The position numbers and the translations under genes are program-made. Below are positions 35,501 through 43,922 of a stretch of 64,000 bases of DNA, in pieces (within the stretch, counting starts at the first letter, position 1; every line of letters begins with the position of its first letter). The notes under the pieces are model-generated. The model worked only from the letters and a program-made list of their open reading frames with translations, searched no databases and was not told the origin of the DNA. The DNA lies in assembly GCA_947455465.1 (NCBI GenBank), contig CANGNS010000001.1:62001-126000 (forward strand), written 5' to 3'. The DNA comes from Comamonadaceae bacterium (GTDB lineage Bacteria > Pseudomonadota > Gammaproteobacteria > Burkholderiales > Burkholderiaceae_C).

Positions 35501-35641
35501 GCCGTGGCGGTGATTGGCGGCCTGATGACCTCCACCGTCCTGAGCTTGCTGGTGATTCCCTCGGTGTTTACCGTGATGGACGACTTGGAGCACTTCATGG
35601 GCAGGCTCAGGGCCCGTGTTTTCGGCGCCAGGGGCGCTTAG
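32540..35641 (+). CDS. RND efflux pump permease (HAE1/HME-like)
   Basis: The 1033-residue protein is a full-length RND pump with twelve membrane helices and two large periplasmic loops. Asp399 and Asp400 in helix 4 (GVLVDDAIVEVENIERH) are the proton-relay residues of drug-exporting RND pumps. NPIPAVMLFVMLTFAGL is the first helix, and FPDLELPTVVVSAALPGA starts the porter domain. It exports a compound, probably hydrophobic or amphiphilic, using proton influx, with the channel and adaptor encoded upstream. Substrate range cannot be read from sequence. Confidence 0.95.
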   Translation: MNVSAWSIKNPIPAVMLFVMLTFAGLLAFKAMKVQQFPDLELPTVVVSAALPGAAPAQLETEVARKIENAIAPLQGLKNIYTKLQDGGVTITAEFRLEKATQEAVDDVRSAVQGVRSDLPADVRDPVISKVNLSGAPILAFTVRAASMDDEALSWLVDNTVARRLLGVKGVGSVNRVGGVTRQIEVALDPLKLQSLGGTAADISRQLRQVQTESAGGRADLAGSEQPMRTVATVPTAAALADLELGLPKGARLRLSDVAAVKDTVAEPRALAMLNGVPVVGFEVTRSKGASEIEVGAAVQAALQELKAQHPDLEITQAFDFVQPVAEEFEASMTMLYEGALLAVIVVWLFLGNWRSTLVAAVALPLSAIPAFIGMAFLGFTINTVTLLALSLVIGVLVDDAIVEVENIERHLNMGKTPYQAAMEAADEIGLAVIATTFTLIAVFLPTAFMSGIPGKFFKQFGWTAALAVFASLVVARVLTPMMAAYIMQRSPKAHTEPFWMAGYLRASRWALAHRWITMAAAAAFFVGSVMLIPLLPTGFIPPDDNSQTQIYLELPPGSTLAQTRDAAEAARHLLSTVEHIQSVYTTVGGGAAGSDPFASSGAAEVRKATLTVLLSERGKRPRKQLIENHIRAAMSELPGVRSKVGLGGSGEKYQLVLTGEDPQALATAAAAVERDLRTIPGLGSITSSASLVRSEIAVRPDFMRAAELGVTSAAIGETLRIATVGDYDNNVAKLNLSQRQVPIVVKLQDSARQDLDLLGRLTVPGARGPVMLSQVATMETTGGPAVIDRLNRSRNITFDVELSGAPLGDVAAAVDKLPSVKNLPAGVKQLTLGDAEVMGELFASFALAMLTGVLCIYIVLVLLFKDFLHPFTILAALPLSLGGAFVGLLIADKSFSMPSLIGLIMLMGIATKNSILLVEYAILARRGHDGSDGQPARAPMSRFDALIDACHKRARPIVMTTIAMGAGMVPLAVELGAADGSFRSPMAVAVIGGLMTSTVLSLLVIPSVFTVMDDLEHFMGRLRARVFGARGA

Positions 35642-35667
35642 GCTGCGCACCTAGCTTAGGGTGGCGA

Positions 35668-36576
35668 TTATTTGCCCGCCTGGACCATCTTCATCGCCGA
35701 GGCGATAAGTGCTGAGACCTCGCCCATGGAGCTGGGCACGATCAAGGTGGTGGTCGCGTCGCCCGCCACGCGGCTGTAGGCCTCGACCGCTTTTTCGGCT
35801 ACTTTGAGCTGCACGGCCATGTCGCCGCCTGGCTGCTGGATGGCCGCCGCGATACGCTCGATAGCCTGCGCCGTGGCGTTGGCCACCGCGGTGATAGAGG
35901 CCGCCTCGCCTTCGGCTTTGTTGATCACGGCTTGTTTTTCGCCTTCGGAGCGGGCGATGAAGGCCTCGCGCTCTCCGGTAGCAATGTTGATTTGCTCCTG
36001 GCGGCGGCCCTCGGAGGCGGCGATCAAGGCGCGTTTTTCGCGTTCGGCAGTAATTTGCTGCTGCATGGCGTGCAAAATTTCCTTGGGCGGCGTCAGGTCT
36101 TTGATCTCGTAGCGAAGCACTTTGACGCCCCAGTTGAGCGCCGCCTCGTCAATGGCTGCGACCACTTGGCCGTTAATCAGGCCGCGTTCTTCAAAGGTTT
36201 TATCCAGCTCCAGCTTGCCGATGACCGAACGCAGCGAGGTCTGCGCCAGCTGCGAAATAGCCACCAGGTAGTTGGACGAGCCGTAGCTGGCGCGCATCGC
36301 GTCGGTCACCTGAAAATACAAGATGCCGTCCACTTGCAACTGCGTGTTGTCCCGGGTGATGCAAACCTGGCTGGCGATGTCCAAGGGGATTTCTTTGAGC
36401 ACATGTTTGTAGGCCACCCGGTCAATAAAAGGCACCAAAAAATTGAGGCCCGGCGTGAGCGTGCCATGGTATTTGCCTAGGCGCTCGATGACCCAGGCGT
36501 GCTGCTGCGGCACGACTTTGATGGACTGGGTGATAAAGATCACCGCGATCAGTAAAACAACCACTGCGATTTCCAT
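35668..36576 (-). CDS. SPFH/band-7 membrane protein (stomatin/QmcA-like)
   Basis: The 302-residue protein has one N-terminal membrane helix (IAVVVLLIAVIFI) followed by an SPFH domain. The domain includes VPQQHAWVIERLGKYHGTL and the LRSVIG-LELD segment. A coiled-coil rich in Glu/Ala/Arg lies at about residues 170-230. Stomatin-like proteins form large rings in the inner membrane and bind or modulate proteases such as FtsH. AAGGGAG precedes the ATG. The gene is 12 bp downstream of nfeD, the classical operon pairing for this family. Confidence 0.93.
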   Translation of the reverse strand: MEIAVVVLLIAVIFITQSIKVVPQQHAWVIERLGKYHGTLTPGLNFLVPFIDRVAYKHVLKEIPLDIASQVCITRDNTQLQVDGILYFQVTDAMRASYGSSNYLVAISQLAQTSLRSVIGKLELDKTFEERGLINGQVVAAIDEAALNWGVKVLRYEIKDLTPPKEILHAMQQQITAEREKRALIAASEGRRQEQINIATGEREAFIARSEGEKQAVINKAEGEAASITAVANATAQAIERIAAAIQQPGGDMAVQLKVAEKAVEAYSRVAGDATTTLIVPSSMGEVSALIASAMKMVQAGK

Positions 36577-36588
36577 AGCTTTTCTCCC

Positions 36589-37014
36589 TTAGGTTTTTTC
36601 AAGGACCAGGCGGCTGCCCAGCATTTCTACAACACGGTGTTCGCCCGGTTCGGGCTCCGCGCCCGGGCGCAGTAGAGCGCTCCACTGCGCGCCCCGGTAA
36701 TGAACTTGCGCGCTACCGTCGCTCTGCCAGGCGCTGACCTGGACCAGGCCGCCGATATCCAAATTCACGTTGGGGTTGGACTGGGCCTGCGGTTCGGCAC
36801 CCTGGCGTAGCTTCCAGCGGCGCCACAGCACCACGGAGGCGCCGCCGACCACGGCCGCCGCCACAATTTGCGCCGTGAGCGCCGCGCCCAATTGGGCGGC
36901 GATGGCCGCCGCAGCCATCCCCAGCGCCAACATCAGCAGGTAAAAACTTCCGACCGCCAGCTCGGCGGCGACCGTCAAACCTGCCAAAACCCACCAAAAA
37001 GTCGTCTGTTCCAT
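36589..37014 (-). CDS. NfeD-family membrane protein
   Basis: The 141-residue short NfeD has two or three membrane helices in the first 65 residues and a C-terminal OB-fold domain (GGLVQVSAWQSDGSAQVHYR). It lacks the ClpP-like protease domain of long NfeD. The ATG at 37014 follows a G-rich Shine-Dalgarno; an extension to 37071 has none. Short NfeD proteins act with the SPFH protein encoded next to them, probably in membrane organisation. The operon is divergent from the decarboxylase gene. Confidence 0.92.
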   Translation of the reverse strand: MEQTTFWWVLAGLTVAAELAVGSFYLLMLALGMAAAAIAAQLGAALTAQIVAAAVVGGASVVLWRRWKLRQGAEPQAQSNPNVNLDIGGLVQVSAWQSDGSAQVHYRGAQWSALLRPGAEPEPGEHRVVEMLGSRLVLEKT

Positions 37015-37147
37015 GGCAATTTCCCCCCTGTTGACCCGCCCCAAGCCCCGATTGTCCGCTTTCGCTGCCAAAAAGCCCTGACCTGAAACAATAAATCCTT
37101 ACACTTGCGCCTCTTTTTGATTATTGGCCTGCGCCGGAGCCCCTGCA

Positions 37148-39439
37148 ATGAAGTTTCGCTTTCCCATCATCATCATTGATGAAGATTTCCGGTCCGAGAA
37201 CACCTCGGGCCTGGGCATCCGCGCCTTGGCGCAGGCCATCGAGTCCGAGGGCTTTGAGGTACTGGGCGTCACCAGCTACGGCGACCTGAGCCAGTTTGCC
37301 CAGCAGCAAAGCCGGGCCAGCGCCTTTATTTTGTCGATCGACGACGAAGAGTTCACCCCCGGCCCGGACCTGGACCCTGCCGTGCTGAACCTGCGCAATT
37401 TCATCGAAGAGGTGCGCCGCAAAAACCTGGATGTGCCGATTTATGTCTACGGCGAGACCAAGACCAGCCGCCACATTCCCAACGACATCTTGCGCGAGCT
37501 GCATGGCTTCATCCATATGTTTGAGGACACGCCCGAATTTGTGGCGCGCCACATCATCCGCGAAGCCAAGAGTTACCTAGAGGGCGTACAACCGCCGTTT
37601 TTCAAGGCGCTGCTGGACTACGCCGAGGACGGCTCTTATTCCTGGCACTGCCCTGGTCACTCCGGCGGCGTGGCATTTTTAAAAAGCCCGGTGGGCCAAA
37701 TGTTCCACCAGTTTTTCGGCGAAAACATGTTGCGCGCCGACGTGTGCAATGCGGTGGAAGAGCTAGGCCAGTTGCTGGACCACACCGGCCCCGTGGCCGC
37801 CTCTGAGCGCAATGCGGCGCGTATCTTTAATGCCGACCACTGCTTTTTTGTCACCAACGGCACCAGCACCAGCAACAAAATGGTCTGGCACCACACGGTA
37901 GCGCCCAATGACATCGTGGTAGTGGACCGCAATTGCCACAAGTCCATCTTGCACGCCATCATCATGACCGGGGCTATCCCGGTGTTTTTGAAGCCTACGC
38001 GCAACCACTTTGGCATCATCGGCCCCATTCCCAAAGAGGAATTCGAGCCGGCGGCTATTCGCGCCAAGATCAAGGCCAACCCGCTGGTCAAGGAGCATTT
38101 GGGCGAGGTGGATGTCAAAACCATCAAGCCGCGCGTGCTGACCCTCACGCAATCCACCTACGACGGCGTGCTCTACAACACCGAGACGGTCAAGAACCTG
38201 CTGGACGGCTATGTGGAGAACATCCACTTTGACGAGGCCTGGCTACCCCATGCCGCCTTCCACCCGTTTTACGGAACCTACCATGCCATGGGCAAAAAGC
38301 GCAAGCGTCCCAAAGAGGCCATGGTGTATTCCACGCAATCGATTCACAAGCTGCTGGCCGGTATCAGCCAGGCCAGCCATGTGCTGGTGCAGGACTCGCA
38401 AACCGTCAAGCTGGACAAGCATTTGTTCAACGAAGCCTACCTGATGCACACCAGCACCAGCCCGCAGTACAGCATCATCGCCAGCTGCGACGTGGCCGCC
38501 GCCATGATGGAGCCGCCCGGCGGCACCGCCTTGGTGGAAGAGAGCATTGTGGAGGCACTGGACTTTCGCCGTGCCATGCGCAAAGTGGACGAGGAATACG
38601 GCCAGGACTGGTGGTTCAAGGTCTGGGGGCCGGACCAGATTGCCGAGGAAGGCATTGGCCGTGCGGACAACTGGATCATCAAAGGCGAGTCGGCCAAAGC
38701 CAAGGCGGGCGTCAATTGGCACGGCTTTGGCAAGATGGCCGCCGGCTTCAATATGCTGGACCCGATCAAGGCGACCATCGTGACGCCGGGCATGGACTTG
38801 AACGGCAAATTTGCCAAAAAAGGCGGCATTCCGGCCAGCATCGTGACCAAGTTTTTAGCCGAGCACGGCGTGGTGGTGGAGAAAACCGGCCTGTATAGCT
38901 TTTTCATCATGTTCACCATCGGCATTACCAAGGGCCGCTGGAACAGCATGCTGACCGCGCTGCAGCAGTTCAAGGACGATTACGCCAAGAACCAGCCCAT
39001 GTGGCGCGTGCTGCCCGAGTTTGTACAAAAACACCCGCGCTACGAAAAAATGGGCCTGGCTGACCTGTGCCAGCATGTGCACGAGCTCTATGCCAAATAC
39101 GATATCGCTCGCTTAACCACCGAGATGTACCTGAGCGACCTGACCCCGGCGATGAAGCCCAGCGACGCCTACGCCCACATTGCGCTGCGCAAAACCGAGC
39201 GCGTGGAGATTGACCATCTGGAAGGCCGCGTTACCGTCGGTCTGGTGACGCCGTACCCGCCCGGTATTCCGCTGCTCATTCCGGGCGAAGTCTTTAACAA
39301 GAAAATCGTCGACTACCTGAAATTTGCCCGCGAGTTCAACGCCTTGTGCCCCGGTTTTGAAACCGACATCCACGGCCTGGTGGAGGAAGAGGGCGAGGAC
39401 GGCAAGACGCGCTATTACGCAGACTGCGTGCGCGACTAG
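37148..39439 (+). CDS. Orn/Lys/Arg decarboxylase (AdiA-like)
   Basis: The 763-residue PLP enzyme has the three-domain layout of inducible-type basic amino acid decarboxylases. An N-terminal flavodoxin-like wing domain (residues 1-130) comes first, then the catalytic domain with WHCPGHSGGVAF and the PLP lysine Lys401 in TQSIHKLLAG. The C-terminal domain includes TPYPPGIPLLIPGE. Several segments, such as VVDRNCHKSI and FGIIGPI, resemble AdiA, which favours arginine, but ornithine or lysine remain possible. Such enzymes consume protons for acid resistance or make polyamines. ATG at 37148 was preferred over one eight codons upstream because it gives the family N-terminus. Confidence 0.9.
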   Translation: MKFRFPIIIIDEDFRSENTSGLGIRALAQAIESEGFEVLGVTSYGDLSQFAQQQSRASAFILSIDDEEFTPGPDLDPAVLNLRNFIEEVRRKNLDVPIYVYGETKTSRHIPNDILRELHGFIHMFEDTPEFVARHIIREAKSYLEGVQPPFFKALLDYAEDGSYSWHCPGHSGGVAFLKSPVGQMFHQFFGENMLRADVCNAVEELGQLLDHTGPVAASERNAARIFNADHCFFVTNGTSTSNKMVWHHTVAPNDIVVVDRNCHKSILHAIIMTGAIPVFLKPTRNHFGIIGPIPKEEFEPAAIRAKIKANPLVKEHLGEVDVKTIKPRVLTLTQSTYDGVLYNTETVKNLLDGYVENIHFDEAWLPHAAFHPFYGTYHAMGKKRKRPKEAMVYSTQSIHKLLAGISQASHVLVQDSQTVKLDKHLFNEAYLMHTSTSPQYSIIASCDVAAAMMEPPGGTALVEESIVEALDFRRAMRKVDEEYGQDWWFKVWGPDQIAEEGIGRADNWIIKGESAKAKAGVNWHGFGKMAAGFNMLDPIKATIVTPGMDLNGKFAKKGGIPASIVTKFLAEHGVVVEKTGLYSFFIMFTIGITKGRWNSMLTALQQFKDDYAKNQPMWRVLPEFVQKHPRYEKMGLADLCQHVHELYAKYDIARLTTEMYLSDLTPAMKPSDAYAHIALRKTERVEIDHLEGRVTVGLVTPYPPGIPLLIPGEVFNKKIVDYLKFAREFNALCPGFETDIHGLVEEEGEDGKTRYYADCVRD

Positions 39440-39447
39440 GGGCCACC

Positions 39448-40230
39448 CTATTCGGTGAGCACGCCCATGGTTTTGTTGTAGCCGCCGTCCACAAACGTAA
39501 TTTCGGCAGTCACACCCGATGCAAGATCGCTGAGCAGGAAGGCGGCCATATTGCCAACGTCGTCGATGGTGACATTGCGCCGAATGGGCGAGGCGTCGGC
39601 CACCATTTTGAGCAGCTTGCCAAAGTCTTTGATGCCACTGGCCGCCAGCGTCTTGATCGGTCCGGCGCTGATGCCGTTCACCCGGATGCCTTTGGGCCCC
39701 ACGGCTTCGGCGAGGTAGCGCACCGAGGCTTCTAACGAGGCTTTGGCCAGGCCCATGGTGTTGTAGTTGGGAATGATGCGGTCGGCGCCCAGGTAGCTCA
39801 AGGTTAGCAGCGCCGCGCCGGGGCGCAGATGCGGCAAGGCCGCTTTGGCCATGGCCGGGAAGCTGTAGGCGCTGATGTCGTGGGCAATGCGATAGGCCTC
39901 GCGGCTGATGCCTTCCAAAAAATTGCCGGCAATCGCCTCACGTGGGGCAAAGCCGATGGCGTGTACAAAGCCATCAAACTGCGGCCAGTGCGCCGAAAGG
40001 TCGGCAAACAATTTGTCAATTTGCGCGTCGTCGCCCACATCGCAATCAAACACCAGGCTGGAATTGAACTCGGCAGCAAACTCGGTAATCCGGTCCTTAA
40101 AACGCTCGCCCACATAGCTAAAGGCCAGCTCGGCGCCTTGGGCGTGGCAGGCCTTGGCGATGCCGTAGGCGATGGAGCGGTTGGACAACACGCCGGTGAT
40201 GAGTAGTTTTTTGCCAGTTAAAAAGCCCAT
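39448..40230 (-). CDS. fabI: Enoyl-[acyl-carrier-protein] reductase (NADH) FabI
   Basis: The 260-residue short-chain-dehydrogenase-like enzyme performs the last reduction in each fatty-acid elongation cycle. [19 protein letters not shown] is the FabI nucleotide-binding N-terminus. The catalytic Tyr and Lys lie in the Tyr-x6-Lys pattern [22 protein letters not shown] is the flexible substrate loop. It is convergent with the decarboxylase gene (8 bp between stops) and stands alone. FabI is the target of triclosan. Confidence 0.96.
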   Translation of the reverse strand: MGFLTGKKLLITGVLSNRSIAYGIAKACHAQGAELAFSYVGERFKDRITEFAAEFNSSLVFDCDVGDDAQIDKLFADLSAHWPQFDGFVHAIGFAPREAIAGNFLEGISREAYRIAHDISAYSFPAMAKAALPHLRPGAALLTLSYLGADRIIPNYNTMGLAKASLEASVRYLAEAVGPKGIRVNGISAGPIKTLAASGIKDFGKLLKMVADASPIRRNVTIDDVGNMAAFLLSDLASGVTAEITFVDGGYNKTMGVLTE

Positions 40231-40287
40231 GTCTTTACACGCCCTGAGTTAGTGGGTTGATCGAAAAACCAATTGTCGCACGCAGGT

Positions 40288-40869
40288 TTAGCGTACCCAC
40301 AGATAGACGCCCAGCACCACAGCGGCCGCCAAAACGGCCCATAGGGCGTTGCGGCTGGTGGCAGGCTCTGAGCTGTCTGGTGCCGCTACCGCCTCTGCAG
40401 GTGCGGCCACCGCATAGGCTTCGGGGTAGCGGGCCTGCATGGCCAGGTCAAAGCGCTTGAAGAAGTCCTCCGCCATGGACTTGGCCACGCCGTCAATCAA
40501 CCGTTGGCCCATTTGCGCGACTTTGCCGCCGACCGAAGCGTGTACCTCGTAGCTTAGCGTGTTGCCGCTGCCATGGGGGCTGAGCAGCACTTTGGCATTG
40601 CCTTTGCCAAAACCGGCCGGGCCACCCTGGCCTTCGAAGCTGATGGTGTAGCTGTGCGGCGGGTTGACGTCCGAGAGGGTGATCTTGCCGGTGAACTTGG
40701 CCGCCACCGGCCCGATTTTGAGCGCCATGCCAATCGCGAAAGCGTCCGGCCCCTGGGCTTCGACCTTATCGCAACCGGGGATGCATTGCTTGAGTACCTC
40801 CGGGTCGTTAAGCGCGTCCCAGGCCTGTTGTTGGGTAATGGCCAGTTCGCGGCTGCCTTGCATTTCCAT
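40288..40869 (-). CDS. coxG: CoxG-like SRPBCC protein
   Basis: The 193-residue protein has a SRPBCC/START-type hydrophobic-pocket domain (residues 1-145). It begins MEMQGSRELAITQQQAWDALNDP, includes the CIPGCDKVE segment and ends with a membrane helix (LWAVLAAAVVLGVYLWV). This is the CoxG layout. CoxG tethers CO dehydrogenase to the membrane and has been linked to quinone delivery in some bacteria. It is the last gene of the coxSLM-DEG array, 58 bp after the CoxE-like gene. Confidence 0.88.
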   Translation of the reverse strand: MEMQGSRELAITQQQAWDALNDPEVLKQCIPGCDKVEAQGPDAFAIGMALKIGPVAAKFTGKITLSDVNPPHSYTISFEGQGGPAGFGKGNAKVLLSPHGSGNTLSYEVHASVGGKVAQMGQRLIDGVAKSMAEDFFKRFDLAMQARYPEAYAVAAPAEAVAAPDSSEPATSRNALWAVLAAAVVLGVYLWVR

Positions 40870-40926
40870 GGTGAATCCTTTCGTGAATCGTCTATTGTCG
40901 GTTGCGGCGCCACCGGGCGACCCTGT

Positions 40927-42111
40927 TCAATGCCGCATCAAGCGCGCCAGGCTGCTGGCCAGGTCTTCCAGTTTGGTCAGGTTATGGATGGCGACCATGC
41001 CGTGCGCCGCCTGGTTAAGCACTTGTGCGCCTTGGGCCAAAGGGGCATAGCCATCAAAGCGCAGCAGCGGGTTGAGCCACAGTATGCGCCTGGTGTGCAG
41101 CCTCAGCCAGTCCAACTCCTTGGCCAATACTTGCGGCTCGCCGGTATCCAGGCCGTCGGTAATGACCAAAACCATCGTCCGGCGCCCCACCAAAGTGCGC
41201 GCATGGTGCGTGCGCAAGCTTTCCAGAGACTGACCGAGCTGGGTGCCGCCCGCAAAATCTGCGATCAGTGCATTGGCCTGGGCGAGCATGGCGTCGGTGT
41301 CGGCCAGCCTGAACGCGGTGCTCAGGTCGGTAAGTTGGGTGCCAAAGGCAAACACCGCGCGCCGGGGGTGTTTGTGCGTGGCGGCATGCAAAAAAGCCAG
41401 GAGCAGGCGGGCGTAGCGCTCCATAGAGCCCGATACGTCCACCAAGATCAACAGGGGCAGCGGCTGCTGGCGCCGCTGGCGCTTGGGCAAATGCAGGGTT
41501 TCGCCGCCGAGGCGCACGGCGGCACGCATCACGCCAGACCAGTGCAGGCGCGCGCCGCGCGCTCCGGGCTGCAGGCGGCGGCTGGCGTGCTGGGGCAAGG
41601 GCAGGGGGATGTCGCGGGCCAGGCGCTCGACCAGGCGGTACTCGCTGGCAGACATGGCACTGAAATCGGCATGGCGCAGGCGGTGCACGTCGCTGGCGGT
41701 CATGGCGGCATCAAAGTCGAGTTTTTGGTCCTGGGCCGAAGCTCGGGCCTGCGGGCCACGGATTTTGGGGGGCGACAAGGCCTCACGCACGCGCGGTCGG
41801 CGTTTGCTAGGTTCGGCCTTGCCTTCGGCGCTGGGCAGCATTTGCGACAGCAGCTTGTGCGCCATATTGGGGTCGCGGAAAAAAGCGTCAAACAGCTCGC
41901 GAAACACCATGCGGTCCTGCTCGCGGCTGACCAGCACGGCCTCCAGGGCGGCGCTCAAGTCCTGCCGGTTGGACAGGCCTACCTCCAGGGCCGCTTGCGC
42001 GCTGAGCCCGATGCGGGCGCTGTCTAGCTGCACGCCGGCGCGGCGCAAAGTGCGCCCGAAGGCGGCCAGATTGCCCGCCAGCTTGCCGGTGCGCGCATCA
42101 CCCAGGATCAT
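40927..42111 (-). CDS. coxE: CoxE-like VWA-domain protein
   Basis: The 394-residue protein carries a von Willebrand factor A domain in its second half. The metal-ion-dependent adhesion motif DVSGSM follows LPLLILV. The Thr/Asp residues of the VITDGLDTG segment complete it. The N-terminal part is a helical CoxE domain. CoxE works with the MoxR-type ATPase CoxD to mature the Cu/Mo or Mo active site of CO dehydrogenase family enzymes. The start overlaps the coxD stop by ATGA, so the two are made together. Confidence 0.9.
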   Translation of the reverse strand: MILGDARTGKLAGNLAAFGRTLRRAGVQLDSARIGLSAQAALEVGLSNRQDLSAALEAVLVSREQDRMVFRELFDAFFRDPNMAHKLLSQMLPSAEGKAEPSKRRPRVREALSPPKIRGPQARASAQDQKLDFDAAMTASDVHRLRHADFSAMSASEYRLVERLARDIPLPLPQHASRRLQPGARGARLHWSGVMRAAVRLGGETLHLPKRQRRQQPLPLLILVDVSGSMERYARLLLAFLHAATHKHPRRAVFAFGTQLTDLSTAFRLADTDAMLAQANALIADFAGGTQLGQSLESLRTHHARTLVGRRTMVLVITDGLDTGEPQVLAKELDWLRLHTRRILWLNPLLRFDGYAPLAQGAQVLNQAAHGMVAIHNLTKLEDLASSLARLMRH

Positions 42112-43034
42112 GGGGCTTCTTCGGGCGGGGTCAGGATGGCTTGGGCCAGCGTGCGGGTGAGGGCGGCCACGTCTTCGCGCTGCTTGAACATGATGCCGGC
42201 GGTGTCGCGCATGACTTCCGGGTCCAGGTCCAGGGTGTCCAGGGCGACCAGGGCCTTGGCCCACTCCACGCTTTCGGCGATGCCCGGCGCGCGCTGGAAG
42301 GCATTAGAAAAAGGCTGACCGCGCAGACGGTTGACCACGTCAGCCACCTGGCTGGCCAAATGGGCCGAGGCGCCGGGCACCTGCGCACTGATGATTTCCA
42401 GCTCGCGGTCGCGCTCGGGGTAGTCCAGCCAATGGTAAAGGCAGCGGCGCTTGACCGCGTCATTGAGCTCGCGGGTGCGGTTGCTGGTGAGGATAGTGAC
42501 CGGCTTGAAGGCTGCGCTGACGGTGCCGATTTCGGGAATACTGACTTGGTATTCGCCCAGGTATTCCAGCAAAAAGGCCTCAAAAGGCTCGTCGGCGCGG
42601 TCAACCTCGTCGATCAGCAGCACCGCGCCGGGCGCGGGCGCCTGCAGCGCCTGCAGCAAGGGGCGGCGAATCAGGTAACGCTCCTGGTAGACCTCGCGCT
42701 CGACCTGGTCTACCGCCAGCGATGCACCCTGGGTCGCCTCGCCCTGGTTTTGGGCGGCGCGCATGTGCAGCAGTTGGGCTGCATAGTTCCATTCGTAGAG
42801 GGCTTCGCGCTGCTCCAAACCGTCGTAGCACTGCAAGCGCAGCAGTTGGCGTTGCATGGCTTTGGCCAAGGCCTTGGCCAATTCGGTTTTGCCCACGCCC
42901 GGTTCCCCTTCCAACAGCAGGGGCCGTTCCAACTTCAGCGCCAAAAAAACGGCGGTCGCCAGGCGCCGGTCGGCGAAATAGCCGCATTGGCGCAGCGCGT
43001 CAATCAGGGCGTCAATGGTGGGGAAGAGGTTCAT
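42108..43034 (-). CDS. coxD: CoxD-like MoxR-family AAA+ ATPase
   Basis: The 308-residue MoxR ATPase has Walker A GEPGVGKTELAKALA, Walker B VLLIDEVDRADEPFEAFLLE and a sensor segment TSNRTRELNDAVKRRC. CoxD partially unfolds apo-CO-dehydrogenase so the active-site cluster can be assembled. It overlaps coxE by ATGA. A strong terminator hairpin lies between it and coxM, so its expression is partly separated from the structural genes. Confidence 0.92.
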   Translation of the reverse strand: MNLFPTIDALIDALRQCGYFADRRLATAVFLALKLERPLLLEGEPGVGKTELAKALAKAMQRQLLRLQCYDGLEQREALYEWNYAAQLLHMRAAQNQGEATQGASLAVDQVEREVYQERYLIRRPLLQALQAPAPGAVLLIDEVDRADEPFEAFLLEYLGEYQVSIPEIGTVSAAFKPVTILTSNRTRELNDAVKRRCLYHWLDYPERDRELEIISAQVPGASAHLASQVADVVNRLRGQPFSNAFQRAPGIAESVEWAKALVALDTLDLDPEVMRDTAGIMFKQREDVAALTRTLAQAILTPPEEAP

Positions 43035-43045
43035 GGCGTGCGTCC

Positions 43046-43078
43046 ATAAAAATGGCCCCGCGTTTTTAGCACGGGGCC
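43046..43078 (-). terminator. Intrinsic terminator/attenuator between coxM and coxD
   Basis: On the minus strand a 9-bp GC-rich stem (GGCCCCGTG/CGCGGGGCC, one wobble) with a 7-nt loop is followed by ATTTTTAT. It lies between the structural genes and the maturation genes. It could cut most transcripts after coxM, letting only part of them reach coxDEG. Confidence 0.65.
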
Positions 43079-43110
43079 CAGTGCATGACGGCCCGAAAGC
43101 CGCTGGCCGG

Positions 43111-43902
43111 TCAGGCCAGGCAGTGTGCCACAGCGCGCTGCGTCAGCACGCTGATCAGGTTGGCCCGGTAGGCCGCGCTGGCATGGATATCGGCATTGAG
43201 GCCGTCGGCGTCTACAGGTACCGAGGCAGCAGAGGCCACCGTAAAGCTCTTGTTGAGCGCGTCTTCCAAGCCCTTGTGGCGGAAAACGCCTTGGGCTGCG
43301 CCGGTAACGGCCACACGCACGCCGTGCTCCGTTTGGGCCAGAAACACGCCCACCAAGGCAAACCGAGATGCCGCTTGCACAAACTTCATGTAGCAGGCGG
43401 TCTTGGGCTGCGGAAAGCTGATCGCGGTGATTAGCTCGCCCGGCTCCAAGGCGGTGGTAAACATGCCCAAGAAGAAGTCATCGGCTTCGATGCGCCGCTT
43501 GTCGGTGTGCACTGTCGCGCCCAGGCCGAGCACCGCGCTGGGGTAGCAGGCCGAGGGGTCGTTATTGGCCACCGAGCCGCCCAGGGTGCCCATGGCACGC
43601 ACTTGACGGTCGCCGATGTGCGAGGCCAGGTCGGCCAGCGCCGGGATCATGGACTTGACGGTGTTGCTACTGGCCACGTCCATGTGTCGGGTCATGGCGC
43701 CGATCACCACGGCCTTGCCGTTGGGTTCGATGCCCGCCAGTTCTTTAACGCCCCCCAGATCGGCGATATGGCCGGGCTGAGAGAGGCGCATTTTCATAGA
43801 GGGCAGCAGGGTTTGACCGCCGGCGAGCACTTGCGCGCCCGAGGCCATCGACTTCAGAGCCTCAGCCAACGATGCGGGCCGGTCGAGTGTGAATGCATAC
43901 AT
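43111..43902 (-). CDS. coxM: FAD-binding medium subunit of a CO-dehydrogenase-like enzyme (CoxM)
   Basis: The 263-residue subunit binds FAD. The two signatures AGGQTLLPSMK and the TLGGSVANNDPSA segment contact the FAD phosphates in the xanthine-oxidase family. It passes electrons from the iron-sulfur subunit onward to an acceptor. AAGGAG lies 8 nt before the ATG at 43902; the longer frame to 43953 has no such signal. It lies 20 bp after coxL on the same strand. The order S-L-M differs from the classical M-S-L of form I. Confidence 0.93.
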   Translation of the reverse strand: MYAFTLDRPASLAEALKSMASGAQVLAGGQTLLPSMKMRLSQPGHIADLGGVKELAGIEPNGKAVVIGAMTRHMDVASSNTVKSMIPALADLASHIGDRQVRAMGTLGGSVANNDPSACYPSAVLGLGATVHTDKRRIEADDFFLGMFTTALEPGELITAISFPQPKTACYMKFVQAASRFALVGVFLAQTEHGVRVAVTGAAQGVFRHKGLEDALNKSFTVASAASVPVDADGLNADIHASAAYRANLISVLTQRAVAHCLA

Positions 43903-43922
43903 GTGTGAACTCCTTTGCTGCT

